Assembly: GCA_002110485.1 (NCBI GenBank)
Contig: MOWL01000025.1
Coordinates: 248,001 to 312,000, forward strand
DNA: 64,000 bases
Direction of reading: 5' to 3'
Source: Emergomyces orientalis
Lineage: Eukaryota; Ascomycota; Eurotiomycetes; Onygenales; Ajellomycetaceae
Part shown: piece after piece, positions 1-13,715 of the stretch
Numbering within the stretch: the stretch's first letter is position 1
Layout of the letters: each line of letters begins with the position of its first letter
Program-made: the position numbers and the translations under genes
The notes under the pieces: generated by a model
Database searches by the model: none
Told to the model about the DNA's origin: nothing
The model's input: the letters and a program-made list of their open reading frames with translations, nothing else

Positions 1-2001
1 CATCGGTCAGTATGACCTATGGGTTAAACGAGGTGTGGTCAGCATAATGGGAGCAAAATTACATCCAAGCCCTTGTCTCTATAGAGTCTATGCGCCATCG
101 ACTCACTCACTCCCGGTCATCAAATGCGTTTCAGGTATTGAAGACTACGCAGAAGTTGAGATCAGGTCATGCAACAGTGGGCTTTGCCGTTTAAAGAACC
201 TTTCAAACCTATATCATCGGATATGGAATAGCAAAGAGCCAGTCCCAGATTCGGTTCTGCAAACTGGTGGACCATTATCGTACTCAATTGTAAGCTCCTT
301 TTTAAAAAGCTTCCTTGACTGTTACCCAGGTTCTAACAATTTCAGTAGCTTCACTCGTCTTCGGACGACCCCTTGAAACGACATCTACGCCCGCTACATC
401 TTGATAAGAAATGGAGCTCGTCTATTCAGACCCTGTCTCAACGAGGAGCCGCCCTTCGAGTACTAACTTGTGGCCCGAAAGGATCTGGGAAATCGACTTT
501 TAATAAATATCTTCTCAATCATCTCCTAAGCTTACCTCCGTTGGAGGGCAGTTCACAATACGGCCAACATGGAGTTGCATTCCTAGATTTGGACCCTGGG
601 CAGCCTGAGTTCTCTCCGATGGGTCAAATATACCTTGCCCACTTACGGGCACCGATTCTCGGGCCGCCACTTTCTCATCCAACTCTCGATTGTCAATCTA
701 ATGGGTATATTATTAGATCACATTATATTGGAGCTTCTTCGCCGAAAGACGACCCTGACCACTATATTATGGCCACAATGGATCTAATGAATCGCTATCA
801 CGAACTTCGTCAGAGTTATCCTCACTGCCCTCTTATCATAAACTACCCTGGTTGGATTTTCGGGCTTGGCCTCGAGATTGTCATCTCTTTGGTTACATCA
901 TTGGGCCTCACAGATGTCGTATATATGAGCGACAAAGGACCAGCTGAAGTTGTGGAACCGCTGACCGCGGCAGCCATGGAGGCTGACATTCTCGTGACCA
1001 TACTTCCATCACAGCCCACAGATTTTGTCACCAAATCCAGCGCCCAGTTGAGGTCTATGCAGATGCTTTCTTACTTCCATTCGACGCAGCATCAGGGCAA
1101 CAATAGAATTTGGTCCGACACTCCACTCTGTCGAACTCGCCCCGTGACCGTCAACTATTCCGGAGCCTCTCAGGGTATATTTGGAATAATGGTGACAGGT
1201 TCTCATCATGGCCCGGATATGCTGCGTGATTTATTGGACGGAGCTGTCGTGGGGTTGGTTGCAATTGAAAGCCTTAATGCAATTGCGAGTGCGAACGGGC
1301 AGGACGCAACCAATGACACCACTGTCAATGATGGGAGCGATAAAACTATTGATGCGTCTCATTTCGATCCCGACGGCGACTTGCAAATGGACCCAGACTT
1401 CACATTAAACGAAAACCAATCACTACTATCACCCTCATCATCATCACACCCATCACCAAACGACTCACAGCATCCTAGTATCACTCGCACCCCACGCGAG
1501 AACCTCCCTTACCTATTCGTTGGTAACGGTGCTTGCACACCCCTCGACCCCAACGTATCACACTGTCTTGGCCAGGCAATTATCCGATCCGTCAACCCCG
1601 ATACGCAAACTCTTGAGATGTACACTCCCATCTCGCCCTCCAAACTTCGCAATACATTGGAGCAAGGAAATCACATAATCCTCGTTAGGGGGCAAGTGGA
1701 CAACCCCAATTGGGCAATTAGTGAAGAGTACTTTTCTGCACGTGCTGCACAACGCCGACATCGCAGAATGATCACACAGTCGAAAGCGGACGGAATCACA
1801 CCTGATGCAGCAGCGCGTAGGGAGCAAGATATCACGTCGGAGCGGCTGCGAGAACGGGTACGAAGGGCGGGTAACGTACCGTGGATGAGGCTGGATGAAG
1901 GTACTGGGGATGCAAAGGAGCACGGCATCAAGCAAATGTGGAGACTACGGAAGAAGGCATATCCTGCAGATTCGGGAAGTGGGAGTGACAGGGAGTGGTG
2001 A
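1..2001 (+). CDS. GRC3: Polynucleotide 5'-hydroxyl-kinase GRC3 (5'-truncated by window edge)
   Basis: Clp1/Grc3-family RNA 5'-kinase. With Las1 it processes ITS2 of pre-rRNA in the nucleolus: Las1 cuts and Grc3 phosphorylates the new 5'-OH end (known for yeast). The frame is already open at base 2 (GQYDLWVKRGVVSIMG), so the N-terminus lies outside the window. I read exon 2-289, intron 290-348 (GTAAGC..TAG, 59 nt, phase 0) and exon 349-2001, giving 646 visible residues. The splice joins SYSI to LHSSSDDPLKRH. The nearer AG at 344-345 would leave an in-frame TAG, so the AG at 347-348 is used. The Walker A loop GPKGSGKST starts near 472, and the family signature LDLDPGQPEFSP follows near 583. An acidic, Ser/Asn-rich insert at about 1300-1490 separates the kinase core from the C-terminal domain. 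The end is basic (RRAGNVPWMRL, then KQMWRLRKKAYP). Confidence 0.93.
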
Positions 2002-5000
2002 TTTACGCTGCATTACATTGCGTTGCAGTACGTCCTCGTCTAAAAATATAAATACCCAGGCACGAATAGTACTTGTGTCTTTCCCGGCCGCCCCCAGACA
2101 CTCGTACTGTAAATATGCTGTCGGCCAGGTTGATCTTACAAATCGGGAAAATACATATTCAATTGCATCTTCATTGTAAAGGTTTACAGCGTAAAAACGG
2201 AGGAACAAGAAGCTGGTTTGTGAAAGCTCTCAGGGGCCATTTAACCAACCTGTCATGCCGTAGATGGATATACGCAGCAGGGCTTGCTGTCGTAAATGCC
2301 GTGCCTTTGATCCTATATGTTTCACCGTCTAGTGACCCGCCCTGAACATGGATAATAATAAGATTTGCCATTGGATGTATATTAAGCCATCAATAACGGC
2401 TTGTCCGTTATAATTTGATGTTAAATGTTCCTATTAAACTAGATCCCCAATACCACTGAACTGTGATACCGCTTGGAATTATGAAGGGGGCCATCTTTGA
2501 GTTTAATGGAGAGCCTTTTGCGTAGGGCTGTGGATTACCCATTGAACAATGGAGGTTACCAGAAGCTGTTCACAATTAACTATGATCGATTGAACTCCTT
2601 AATGACTCGGAAGCACGCAGTGGGCCAGAGAAGGGGCAGAACAAATCGCTATGAAGGGAACGCAAACCCGAGCCATGGCAAGGAAATGTAATAGGTCTAT
2701 GCCAGTTTTCTTAGGATAGGAATATACCATACCAGTCTGAAATTTGAGCCACATGGCGCGCTGAGAAATCAGACCCATGTTTGGGATTTTGATGATAGAA
2801 AAAATTAAACAAATAAATAAAATAAAATAAAATAACGATAGCAATAGAAACAACATAACACGTATTCCTACGTCGATCTCCTGTGATGCTTGCCATCATG
2901 GAAATGATTGACACCTTCCCCCGCCTTTAGAAACAGCGGAGTTCTCCGCCCCGACTGCTCCGTAAACAGGCGGTCTAATATCAGAGCACCTACTATGTAG
3001 TAAAATTCAAATTCCTTGGATTTCCGGGCACTAGGGAAAAGCATCCAGCAGAAAAAAGAAAAAACGAGAAGAGAGGAAACGCTACTATATGACAGGTCCT
3101 ATTTTCCCCACAAACCCTGTCGGAAGCATCACAGAAGTGAAATTGGATGACATTTCGAAACAGGTATATTGCCAAGCAGGCTGCTTGTTGGCGGCTTATA
3201 CGTGCAGCGCAGTATTTCCATCAAAAGCCGGGAAACTTAATGCACAATATCCCAATTTATGGTATTCTACTTTGGAGATCAGGGTCGGACCAGGGAAAAT
3301 ATCGATCAATCAGCAAAGCTTATATTTCATCATGCATGCAAGGAGCCGTCCCGCGGCGAGGTTGGTCAGGGGATGTCCATTAGACAGGTCTGAAGGGAGA
3401 AAGAGATCCGAGGATAGCATTGGCATCAACCTGATTTCTACTGTCTCCTGATGGATGGATGTTTACTTCAATTCTTTATTATTCGTTAATTTCCCGGATC
3501 TGTCAGTATGATCAAAATTTGCTGGATTGCCAACAAGGGATCCTGGATGAGATCTTGTCTCAACGACTGGTTGCATCCGAAGGCACGGTGAATACTGACT
3601 CTCACAATTTGACGGATAAGACATCCGTATGCAAAAAGTTAATCCTTTTTCCGTTTTTTCCTCTATCCCAATCCCCATCGAGACTGGCATCTTTCGAGAT
3701 GGTCAGGAAGGCGACGATGACCCGGATGCAAGATTTCAAAATACGCAAGAAGGGTATATCGTAGACGAGACATGATATATCCCAAAGCGAAACAACTAAA
3801 ACGGGAAAAAGTGGCAGACAGAAAATTCCGTAAACTAGAATTTTATATATATTCATGACATAGGCGGCCGCTTCAGCGCACATACCCAAGGCAGAATATA
3901 TGGAAACTGAAGTCCGTTGTTTTGCGTCTGGGCCCGAAGTTACACTGGGAGCTTTCATACTCAAATATCAAATCACACCTGCATACTGTTGTGGTGAGAT
4001 GTATGTATAGTACCTGCTTCGACAGCAAATATGCATTCATTGCCATACATACTCCGTACTCGGGTGGTACTGCCTAAGGTACCTAGGTACTTGTCTGCAT
4101 TATGCTGTGCTGCCAAAACGGGCAGCTAGAATGAAATTGTTTCTCAGCCGCCTGTTTTCACATGCTAATAGAATCGAACACACCCGGTACAAAAACTGGA
4201 TTTGGAGAAGAGACATTATCATAAAAATGTCACGATATATATATATATCTTGCGCCGCATATAATAATAATAGACGGGGATGTCAAACGAGGGTGGCTCC
4301 ATTCAGGTCGAGACCTGCTAAGCTGAATACGGGGAGGGAGGGAGGAGGAGGTAGGAACCGCAATGTTTCAACGATACGCTCCGTCTCGTGCAGTTGATCA
4401 ATCACTCTGTACCCAAAAAATATCATGGCTGATGCCTGTTGTTAGCTGGCATATCATGTTGACCGATAGTATGCCGCCGTTAACCATGACCAGGGTGCCA
4501 GGAGTCTAGGGATAACAATTATCCTGGTGAGTTGAAGCAAAACAATCTTCGGCAGTGGATGACATGTAGTTTTAGCTCAGGTTTAAAGCAGGCGCTAGGG
4601 ATGGCATATCCCACTGGATTAAGGGCAGGGTGTGCATTATTACTATTTGATAATCAGGTGTGGATCGCTGCCCAACGATGACACACGACTCACGAACATT
4701 GGGCGTCGCAGCCACTTCCCTGTTGGTATAATTAATATACGCAGTAAGTTATGTTCACTTTCATGGAGGAAAGGATAAGGCGCTGTGCAGTCCGCCTAAA
4801 ATGATTTATTTTTCGACAACAAACAAATCAAAGATTCGTGGAACACGATTCATGTTTCCGTGTTGAAACCTGTTGGAACGTTTCCATCTCGTGAGATCAG
4901 CCCTGATCCCCTCGCTTGGGGCTAACTAGTTGAAACCGCTAAAAAAACGACCTAGAATCCCTTCGTCCGCTTCGAACAAGTCGATCCTTCGACACGTGGA

Positions 5001-5448
5001 AGATGCCATTTTTGGTCTAACATATTCTTCCTCTTTTCTCGCCCTTTTGGCTGAGTGGGGAACAAGCCCCCCCAAAGGGCCCCAAACAACACCAGTATCA
5101 AGCCACGGCAACTGGGTCCGTCCATACAAACTGGCTTCTCGCAGCTCCGGAGCCTTCGGGTTATGCAGGGATCTTGCGTGATGAAATACTTTTCTATTAG
5201 GATGATTATTATTGGGTCAAAACCCCCCCCTTCTCGCGGCGTTTGACATAACTCTTCGAGTCTGTTGCTCTAATCTTCGGGTGGAAGATAGTCATCCTCG
5301 GCTGTTCTCAAATTCCCTCCTGGGTATTTCTCCATCAGAGGGAAGCGTGGTCGAGAAACGCAAATCCCGCGTAGTGGGGGTTTCCGAAGCATTCCTTAGA
5401 AAAGATAGGAAAGAAAGAAAAAAATACGAGCATCAGCGGACAAAACCC

Positions 5449-5527
5449 TATTATTATTATTATCATCATTCTTTTTCTTCTTCTTCTTCTTCTTCTTCTT
5501 CTTCTTCTTCTTCTTCTTCTTCTTCTT
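5449..5527. repeat. Compound microsatellite: (TAT)n then (TTC)n
   Basis: A short TAT/CAT tract (about 5449-5468) is followed by roughly 17 uninterrupted TTC units (5475-5527). It creates artefactual poly-Ser and poly-Arg open frames on the two strands. No gene is attached. Confidence 0.95.
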
Positions 5528-7480
5528 TCATCAGGGTTCAGGAAACATGCCGTCTGCGAGCCATCCATCTGTCGTGCTTCCCAAGAAATAACTGCTCCTA
5601 TGGATAACTAACTACAACTCTGCAAAGCAACCGTCGTACGAAATAATATGTCGATCTGACTCAAGGGTTCAAAACAGATAAGCCGATAAAGCGGATCTCC
5701 TAAATTACAAAGAGGAAGACTGTATCAAAGTGGATGAAAGTGCCAAAAATAAACCACGGCTCTCGTGAGCTTGTGTCCCCAACGTTGAAAACTCGTACCT
5801 GGCTAAGAAGCTAATAAACTGCCCCCCTTCCCCTGTTCGTTTTCCGGGAGCCGAACCACAACGAGAGTACACCTCGGGGGTAAGTCAAGCCACATACGCA
5901 GCGGGAAATTCGCGAGTTATTCTCATTATTACTCCGTACAGATGACTGTCTTTCTCTTCATGTTTCATCATTATTATTCTCAAACCATTCTGCATGAGAT
6001 AATAATAATGCCTGCAGACAACTCTCCACCTGCATGATAATATCGGAAATTATATAGGACCATTCAATTGCATCCTATCTTAATATTTATTGTAACAGTA
6101 CCATGGTACCCAGTCGGATGGTACAGTGCATAGATGGTAGCTATCTGTTAATATAAATTCCGTTCTTTATTTTTACAGATTCGCGGACCTTGCCCGAATT
6201 AATAAATAAATAAGTAAATAAAAATGAATATCCGATTAGCAAAAGGGACGAGAAGAGGAACATCCTGCTGGGGAAGAAAACAAAAAACAATAAGAAATAC
6301 AACAATACAACGGCAATGATATTATGGGCAATCAGCAGCTAGGAATTTGAATTTGAGCTTTCCCAGTCCTTTCACACCCCTTGAGCGAGCTGCCAAAGAA
6401 GATTAATAAAAAAAGTTCATGAGCAAATAGTCAGCGCGAGATGCTTGGAGAACAATTTTCCGCCAAGCGTGCTTACTTGCTAACGCGGCTTACTTAGCCT
6501 TGGACTAGGCAGTCTGCCGCGGAGGTCGGCAGCAGAGGATCCACTCCTTCTGGAATCTTTTTTGAGGTTCCAATCTTCTTTATCGAAGAATTTCGGAGTA
6601 CGGAGGTGTTTTGGTGTCTCCCTCGGTACAAGTAGTTGTAGCTAAGAATAATAAACTCTGATGGATGGGCCTAGGCATTACATGACACGGGCCTTTGTGG
6701 AAGTAACAGCATGTGGGTTGACAAATGCTAGGAATACCATTCGATTTTTTTGATTGCAAGAATTGAATGCCTGTCACTGAATGACGATTGATGGCCCTCG
6801 ATTGGGGATCTGGCCAGAAAGGTTAGGAAAACACCTCACGTTTTGGGGGGCGGGGGGCGGGCGGCAGCGGGGGAAATATTTTTTGATGGATAGAAATCGA
6901 GATTATTCTATTCCCTGCAATGCCATGTGAGGCTTTGGCCCTGTCAATTCAAAATCCAAGGGGGCTAATATCTATTTTTTTTAAGTATCTCATATCGGGC
7001 AATAGCTCTCTATACAGCGTGTGATAGATCCATACATATATACTCCGTACAACGCTGCTATATTACATAGATGCATAGGCAATCCTTGTCCCTTTGCATT
7101 CTAGATATACCAACGGTCAACGGTGCAGATTTCATTGCCTGCATGCATGCATGCGTGGATGACAGAGACTTTGCAACTTCTGTCATCTGGTAGGAGTGTA
7201 TAGAAAGGAAATAAAAAAACCAACTGCCATGTTACGTGCATGTTCAAGAATAATAATAAACTATGCATCTTAAATTTCTGTATCAGCATCGAAAGAGGCA
7301 AATCAAATAAACTTCAAATAAAAATTAAAAAAAGATCTACAGGAAACAAACATGATTCCATTCTATCGCATAACCCAGTTTTCTGGAAGATTGTTTCTTA
7401 AATTGATCAACAACCATCACCATAATTTTTGCTTCCTTCATTCTTCGTATAGCCAGGAAACCTGCTTTTCTCCATTGTGC

Positions 7481-7525
7481 CTCTTCTTCTTCTTCTTCTT
7501 CTTCTTCTTCTTCTTCTTCTTCTTC
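7481..7525. repeat. (CTT)n microsatellite
   Basis: About 14-15 CTT units, second of its kind in the same spacer. It gives an apparent poly-Phe frame on + and a poly-Glu frame on -, neither of which looks like a gene. Confidence 0.95.
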
Positions 7526-8624
7526 TCCTTCTTTCTCACTTTCCATATTCCTTTCTCTCCAATCTTGATTCGGGGGGGGCCTCTAAATAATTTTTCTCTG
7601 ACCAACATAAACTCCCGGACACCCCCGGCCCACTAAAACAATAATAACCTTTCGCAGATCTCCTTCCAAAGCCAAAGGGAGAGTTCAATTCCTGTTTTGC
7701 TTGATTTTGAGTACTCCATACGGACTGACGATATATATATATATAAGATGGGACACAAAAGAAAAAGGGATAAATTGTCTATCTATGGCAGTCAGTCAGC
7801 AGCAGACAGGAGGGCTAGCGGGGGGCTCTCACCCTCAATCCATTATATCACGGTGTTATTATTAGATCTGTTCGAAGGGTTCTGGTAATGTACTGTCGAA
7901 ACCCTAGTACAGATAATGAAAAATGAATGGCAAGAGTAAGAGGCCCTGGCTACGCAGCAGTAGCTGGGGATGTTAAATGTTATGGCCGTTTAAAAAAATA
8001 TATATATATAATTAAAAAAAGCTAAATATTCCCTTCCGTGACTTAGAGGTGCGACTAATGAGAAACTAGACCAAAATATGGCTATTTTCAGTTCTTTTCA
8101 GATTCTTTTTTCGTTTTTCAGATTCTTTCTTTGATTTAATTTAAAATTTTGGGTTTCTTTTTCTTTCTCCTTTCTCTCGATTCCAACCCCAGAGGCAAGG
8201 GACATCACAGACACAACAAACGGTTAATGGAAGAATAAACTGAACGCGGGGGGTTGATTGATATCTATCTACCTGCCGTTTGCCGTCTGTACCACAAATG
8301 CAAGATCGATGACAGTTTCGTCCTGCTGGCTCACTGGGAAATCAGTAAGTAATATGGTAGATTAACTGGGGTATTTTGTTGTCATCATTATTTTCTCGCA
8401 TCGTATCTTGAAACCTGGACCATCCCTGCGATGGAGCTAATCATGGCTAGTGTCTGCTCTGGGCCGCCAGACCATGGATTTTTGAATCATAGCCCTTGAC
8501 ACGGTCATAGGGATTGGGGGATTCCTACCTGTGTCGGGGGTGGGGGAGACGCGCTATTAAGAGTGGAGGGGGGACAAAACATCTACAACTACTACTGGCT
8601 TTCAAGTGACCTTAGGTATTATCA

Positions 8625-8648
8625 TTAGTTATTATTATTATTATTATT
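8625..8648. repeat. (TTA)n microsatellite
   Basis: Seven or eight TTA units in the spacer upstream of LST7. Confidence 0.9.
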
Positions 8649-9400
8649 TAAGCGGGTGCAAGCCACCGCAGCCACCACCAGAGAGAGAAGAGAAGAAGGG
8701 TCAAAAAAGAAAAGAAAAAAAGGGCCCAGACAGACCAGACCGTGGGCCCATGCAGTGGAGATCGAATGAATGGAGGGTTTCGCCCTGCACTGCAGGAAAA
8801 GCCAATTGAAGAGGAGAGAGAAGTGGCTGTTTTTGCGATGAGTATCATTCAATAATATTATAAAGAAAATCAGAAGAAAAAAAAAATGGAAAATAAGACA
8901 CGGATGAAGCCGCAGAAACCCCATCCCTGGTTTTTGCATTGCGGTGGCTTTCCGTTCCTCCGCGACAGACCGAGGGTCTGGGAAACATAAAAAAATGTAA
9001 AAAATGTAGAAAATATGAAATTCCGCTGTTCCTATTTGCTGGTCCTTGAGTTTTTGCTTTTGTGTGCAGGGGTGCTTATTATTTTTTTTATGCTTTTGGG
9101 GCCCGATTATCTCAAACTCAACTCTCTCACTCACATACTTAGTTCCAAGCACAATACATGAGGCTAAAAAAGTGACAGACCAGATAGTTAACTATGATAT
9201 ATTAAGAAAGAAAATAATAGCTTAAGAAGAGGGCGGCATTTCCTTTTTTTTTTTTTTTTTTGGCTTATTATTTATATATTTAATTTCATTTAAACAATAG
9301 TACAAGCTACTTTTTTGTTCTCCCTTTTTTACCTTTCCCTTTCTTTCTACCTTCCTCTGTCTTGTCTTGTTGTGTCTCGCCGCCCACTTTCTCTCCACTT

Positions 9401-9438
9401 TCACATCCACATCCACATCCACATTCATATATCCACAT
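9401..9438. repeat. Hexanucleotide tandem repeat (CACATC)n
   Basis: About five imperfect CACATC units in the pyrimidine-rich leader region upstream of LST7. The repeat gives open frames in several registers, as short tandem repeats do. Confidence 0.85.
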
Positions 9439-9820
9439 CCCTGCGACCAATCCTCCGACGCTATTGCTCATCCGCCCAGACTCCAGACTGCAGACGATAT
9501 ACCCAGCATATCCAGGCCATCCAGGCTATCCTCGTCCGCCGGCTACTCCACTGTCCTCGCCTTCTTATATCATCGGCTCCTCTCCCGCTCTCCATTCCTT
9601 TTCCCCGTTCCCCGTTCCCAATTCTTATATCCTTTACTCCTAGTATTCTTGGGATCATCAACTTTACTCCAGGAGAGGCGTCTGCTCTCCTCATACTCCT
9701 CTCATCTATCTATCTATCGACCCTATTTATCTCCCGTCGCATCCTTTTGAAACTATGACTCGATCCGAAGGATGGCGTTGTGATTCTCCCACTAGATTTT
9801 AGCCCTAAACGACTCCTGCT

Positions 9821-11868
9821 ATGGATTTTATTGTAAGTTCATTCTTCTTTCTATCGCTATTTCTTTGCTGGATTGTATTACGATATGATATGTCTTTCCT
9901 GTGGTCTTTTTTGGTTATTATTGCCATTGCCATTGCCATTGCCTCCCCTGCCCTCCACCCACATGCGAGTTTGGGTATCATTGCTGGGGAGGCGATGGTC
10001 GCGATAAGGCCACCATTTCGCTGCCCAGCCAAAGCTATCTCCCTGATGGCGTGGCGACCACACGGCCATTGATGGCTATGAGGAATTGGCCTCATTCACA
10101 CTAGACTCAACTGCATCGCGGGACTCTTGTCTCACCATCACCTTATCCTCCCTTTGCGAATTTGTCACAACTGGACACCTTCCATCGGCTTCTTTCTTCC
10201 AATTTTATCCCAGCATCGAGCACCGCAGCGATACACTGCATGCGCGCGTTTGTGCTGCATAATTTCTTTTTTAATTGCACACATGTTATTTATTACGCAT
10301 TATAACTCTCGATGATTGATTTTGCTTCTGGCTTGGGGTGCTTTCTTCCGGATTACTGACCGGGTGTTGACATTTTATTTTCACTATCTTAGCTCTCCTT
10401 GACGCACTTCTGCGAAGTGCATGGGCCGACATCCATCCTCTGTTCCCAAGTGATACCCTCCTCCTGCGCGCAATGTTACCCAGACACCTACGACATCTCT
10501 CCCAGCGAGACCCCCTTGTCCTCCCACGCAGCTTCTCCTTCCCTACACTCCCGTGGCGCTGGTCGAACTGGAAAATCCGATGAGCAATCTATAACGCCAC
10601 CGGATATCGGCGTCAGCACTTCGTTAAATGGCTGCTCCTCTAGCCTCGACCCTCTACCGTCTCCTCTAGCCTCAGCTCCAACTTCCAGTCAGCGAATAGA
10701 AGACCACCCTTGGTTCTTGAATCGGTTATCCGGCCGCACAGATACGGACAGGCTTAATCGCATTGCTGGTGCTGACAGTGAGACCTGTGCAAGCTGCAGC
10801 CTAACCGTTCCCAAGGGTGTAAGTAAACAACTTCCACCTGGTGGACCGGGAACTCTGAAGAAAGATGGCAAAAGTAGAAACGGAAGCCCAGTACTACGTT
10901 CCAGAGAAGTTGTGTACTCTTGTGGCGGGTCGCGCTCGGAGTATGACGAGGATTCCCACCCGCGCCACTCGTCGCCAGCCTCACTTCACTCCTCCGCCTC
11001 GTCGGAAACATCATGCCATACCCATATCGTAAATTACCTCTCATTACGCGGACCACCAAACCCCGACGACTATGCGCTTTTGCGTAGCGCTTCAATCCGA
11101 ACGCTGAGCTGTGAGCTCTTACCCCGCGGGCTCTCATCAGGACCTTTATCGTTCGGTGACTCCGCTGCAGGCTACACGATTGCCTATGTTTTTCGCCTCC
11201 CAGATCCCATGGCTCGTGGCAAACGCCGCAGCTATGCTCTGATTGCCCTAGCAGGAAAAGACGCGGGAAGGGCCTTCCGCGCCTCCCCAGTCATTTGGCG
11301 CGTGTTCGGTCGCATTGCTGCGAGCATCGTTAATGCTGCTGAGCGGCACCAGGACACGGAAAAACGACGGGAAGAAGGAGCTCCTACTGCTACTATCACT
11401 GCTACTACCACTGGCAGCATGGCTAACGGACGGAATTACACGCCGATTTCATCCTTCCTGACCGGTCGAACTCTGGACCCAGACGGCCAACCACGCCGTG
11501 CGGGCCAGATCCGCGCGCGCAACCTCGCAGAGATCGTTGGGAACGAATACATCTTTACAGAGCTGCATGCCCAATTTGTCGCATTGCTCCAGCAGCTGTG
11601 CGCCATGTTTGGCGGATCCCGCATCCATGATGATCGCTCGGTGTCGAGCTCGTTTGAAGAGGACAACACGTTTTTCCGCCGACAGTCTTTGTCGGAGGAT
11701 TGCGGGAAAAGGACTACTGGCAGTGGCACTGCCATTACTGCCACTACTAGAACAGGCGGCCCTGCTGACACTAATCCTCGAAACGATTATGATTCGTCTA
11801 CCGTCCTACTATCTCCCGCGCCGAAACCGATACCTATCTCTCATCGCGGCCGACAGGTCGCAGCCTAG
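9821..11868 (+). CDS. LST7: Folliculin/Lst7 longin-domain protein
   Basis: Fungal counterpart of folliculin (FLCN). With Lst4 it acts at the vacuole as a GTPase-activating complex for Rag/Gtr2 in amino-acid signalling to TORC1 (known from yeast). I place a 12-nt coding exon at 9821-9832 (MDFI), then a 560-nt intron 9833-10392 (GTAAGT..TAG, phase 0), then exon 10393-11868, for 495 aa. The joined start MDFILSLTHFCEVHGP lines up with the folliculin start pattern (M-x-x-I-x-x-L-x-HFCE-HGP). No in-frame ATG precedes THFCEVHGP in the large exon, so the upstream exon is needed. Other longin signatures are RTLSCELLPRG and GPLSFGD near 11100-11160, DPMARGKRRSYALIALAG near 11200, and YIFTELHAQFVALL near 11550. 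Residues about 25-210 are Ser/Pro-rich linker. No C-terminal DENN module is visible, as in yeast Lst7. Confidence 0.88.
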
Positions 11869-13682
11869 GGATTTTTTTTGCCCGTGGCACCCTGATCGAT
11901 CCATTGACCGACTTGATATATCCTACCTTTATCTACTCTCGCTTTTGAGCGCGCTCGTTCTTCTTTTTTTTATATTTTAATCATATTACATATAAACAAC
12001 ATAGACCCCACCACTTCGATTTAATTTTCGAACATCATTTCCCCCCTCTCAGTCACCTACCTTTTTTTGACGCTGTAACGGCTTATTTTTACACACGCCC
12101 CTAATCGAAAACGCATACCAAAATATCGAATACCAAAATCCAGAGAAAAGCAGATTTATACCGCCCAAAGCATTTTTTTTTCCCGCCTCCCTAATTATAT
12201 TTTATTTAATCACCATATGATGCCACTCTTCTTTCTTGAACATACTTTACGACCTTGTTTCTCCACCGCTACGTTACCCACCCACCTACCTACTTACCTA
12301 CCTACCTATATCTGTGCGGCTTCTTTTGGGATTTTACTCGTGTAATGTTGTGTCGATGCGAGCGCTCTAAATTGAGCCTTCTACTTTTATATTTTATATT
12401 TTAAACGAGAGACTTTACCCCCCGCCGCGTTATGCCGCGCAGCTTCGATGAGGACGATGAAATCCTCCCCCAACCCATTTCACGCCTTCTTTTTTTTAAA
12501 TTTTTTTTTTAACGGCCGATGAGCGTATTGTTTTTCTATTTCTTGCCAATATTTTTTCACCGGGGTGAGGGGGGGGCCTTTGGGGCGCGGGAGCTGATGC
12601 TTCCCACCTCTTGCCCCTTGAAACAACCATGGCAAAATTTGTTCGCCGTGTTTTTTTCATCATTATCATCATCACCATTTTCTTTTTCCTCATCTGGTCT
12701 CTGTTTTGCCCCACTTTTCGTGGAATATTTATTTTTCTAGCGTTGTTTTTTCTCCAAGGGAGAGGAGGAGGAGTTGTGCGGAAAGGGTGCTTCTTCCACT
12801 TCCCCGCCCCACCCTGGGCAAATTTGACATTTGACACATGAAATAATATAGAGGCAACATGGGGAATATCTTTGATTTGGGTTTTTTGTTTTTTATTTCG
12901 GAGTTTTATTTTCTCATCAAGGAAAGAGACGGAACAGGCGAAATTTTGGGCATTTGATTTTGATTTGGTTTGGCTTGGTTTTGGTTTTGTGTTCCATTTA
13001 TTTTCACTTTGTTTTATGTTCAATAGAATTTGGGGGTTTATTTCACTTTCCTGTGGTGTTTTATATGGCAATGTTTAGGTGGCTTTTGCCAGGACTGAAT
13101 TTTTTATTATTATTTACTATATATATCTCTATGTCCATTTTCCCTTGTACTTCTTTCAATATTTTCCAGTTTGCCAGCATGGTTACGTTGTCTTTCTGTA
13201 TTTCTCTGTTGCGATCCACAAAAACCATCAATGTCGCATATGGTAATAGGTAGTTTAAGGCGCCTTAATTATGAGTATTAAGGATTAGGATTCAATTTCA
13301 GGGCTTTTTTTTTTTTTTTTTCCCTCCTTTTTTTTTTTACCTTAGGAAATGACTGTCTCCCTCATCTGCTATCAACCACTTCTAACCGCCCCCGGTTTCC
13401 CCCACGCCATCTCAAGTAGCTAAATTGGAACCTTCAAGGCTGAATGACAATTGCTGTTCCCCCCGGCCCGGCCACCCTGGACGGAATCTGTTTCCGGTGA
13501 GTTTCTCAATTCCATTCCCCCATTCCCCCTCCATGCCCCTCCATACGCCTTGTTTGATTTCCTGATTCTTTATTGGTTTCATTTAAGCTTTTTTTGGTTA
13601 ATAGTTTTGCACACCGCTTTCCTTGACCCCTCCCTCAAACATACACTGTGTAGTACCTGTAAATAGATCAAATTTTATGATT

Positions 13683-13715
<33 letters not shown>

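Larger units (their letters stand above)
2002..9820. other. Gene-poor spacer, 7.8 kb
   Basis: No open frame here has a recognisable domain, a credible start or splice-linked partners. The stretch contains TTC-type and TTA-type microsatellites, several A/T runs, and three exact copies of TACTCCGTAC (starting at 4050, 5930 and 7041). The last kilobase (about 8.8-9.8 kb) is pyrimidine-rich on the + strand, as expected for a fungal promoter and 5' leader, and it precedes LST7. I cannot exclude non-coding RNA genes. Confidence 0.6.

Noticed and set aside
1558..1935. Antisense frame inside GRC3
   Set aside because: Shadow of the GRC3 coding frame; the sense strand carries the conserved protein.
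3602..3964. 120-residue hydrophobic minus-strand frame
   Set aside because: Unrecognised, in AT-rich spacer with no splice partners or family motif. Hydrophobicity alone follows from base composition.
5335..5607. Poly-Arg and poly-Ser proteins over the TTC repeat
   Set aside because: Microsatellite artefacts on both strands.
8625..9152. 175-residue minus-strand frame
   Set aside because: Dominated by low-complexity Phe/Lys/Asn runs from the TTA repeat and A-rich tracts; no domain.
12496..13071. 191-residue minus-strand Lys/Pro-rich frame
   Set aside because: Arises from T-rich + strand DNA downstream of LST7 and has no family signature.
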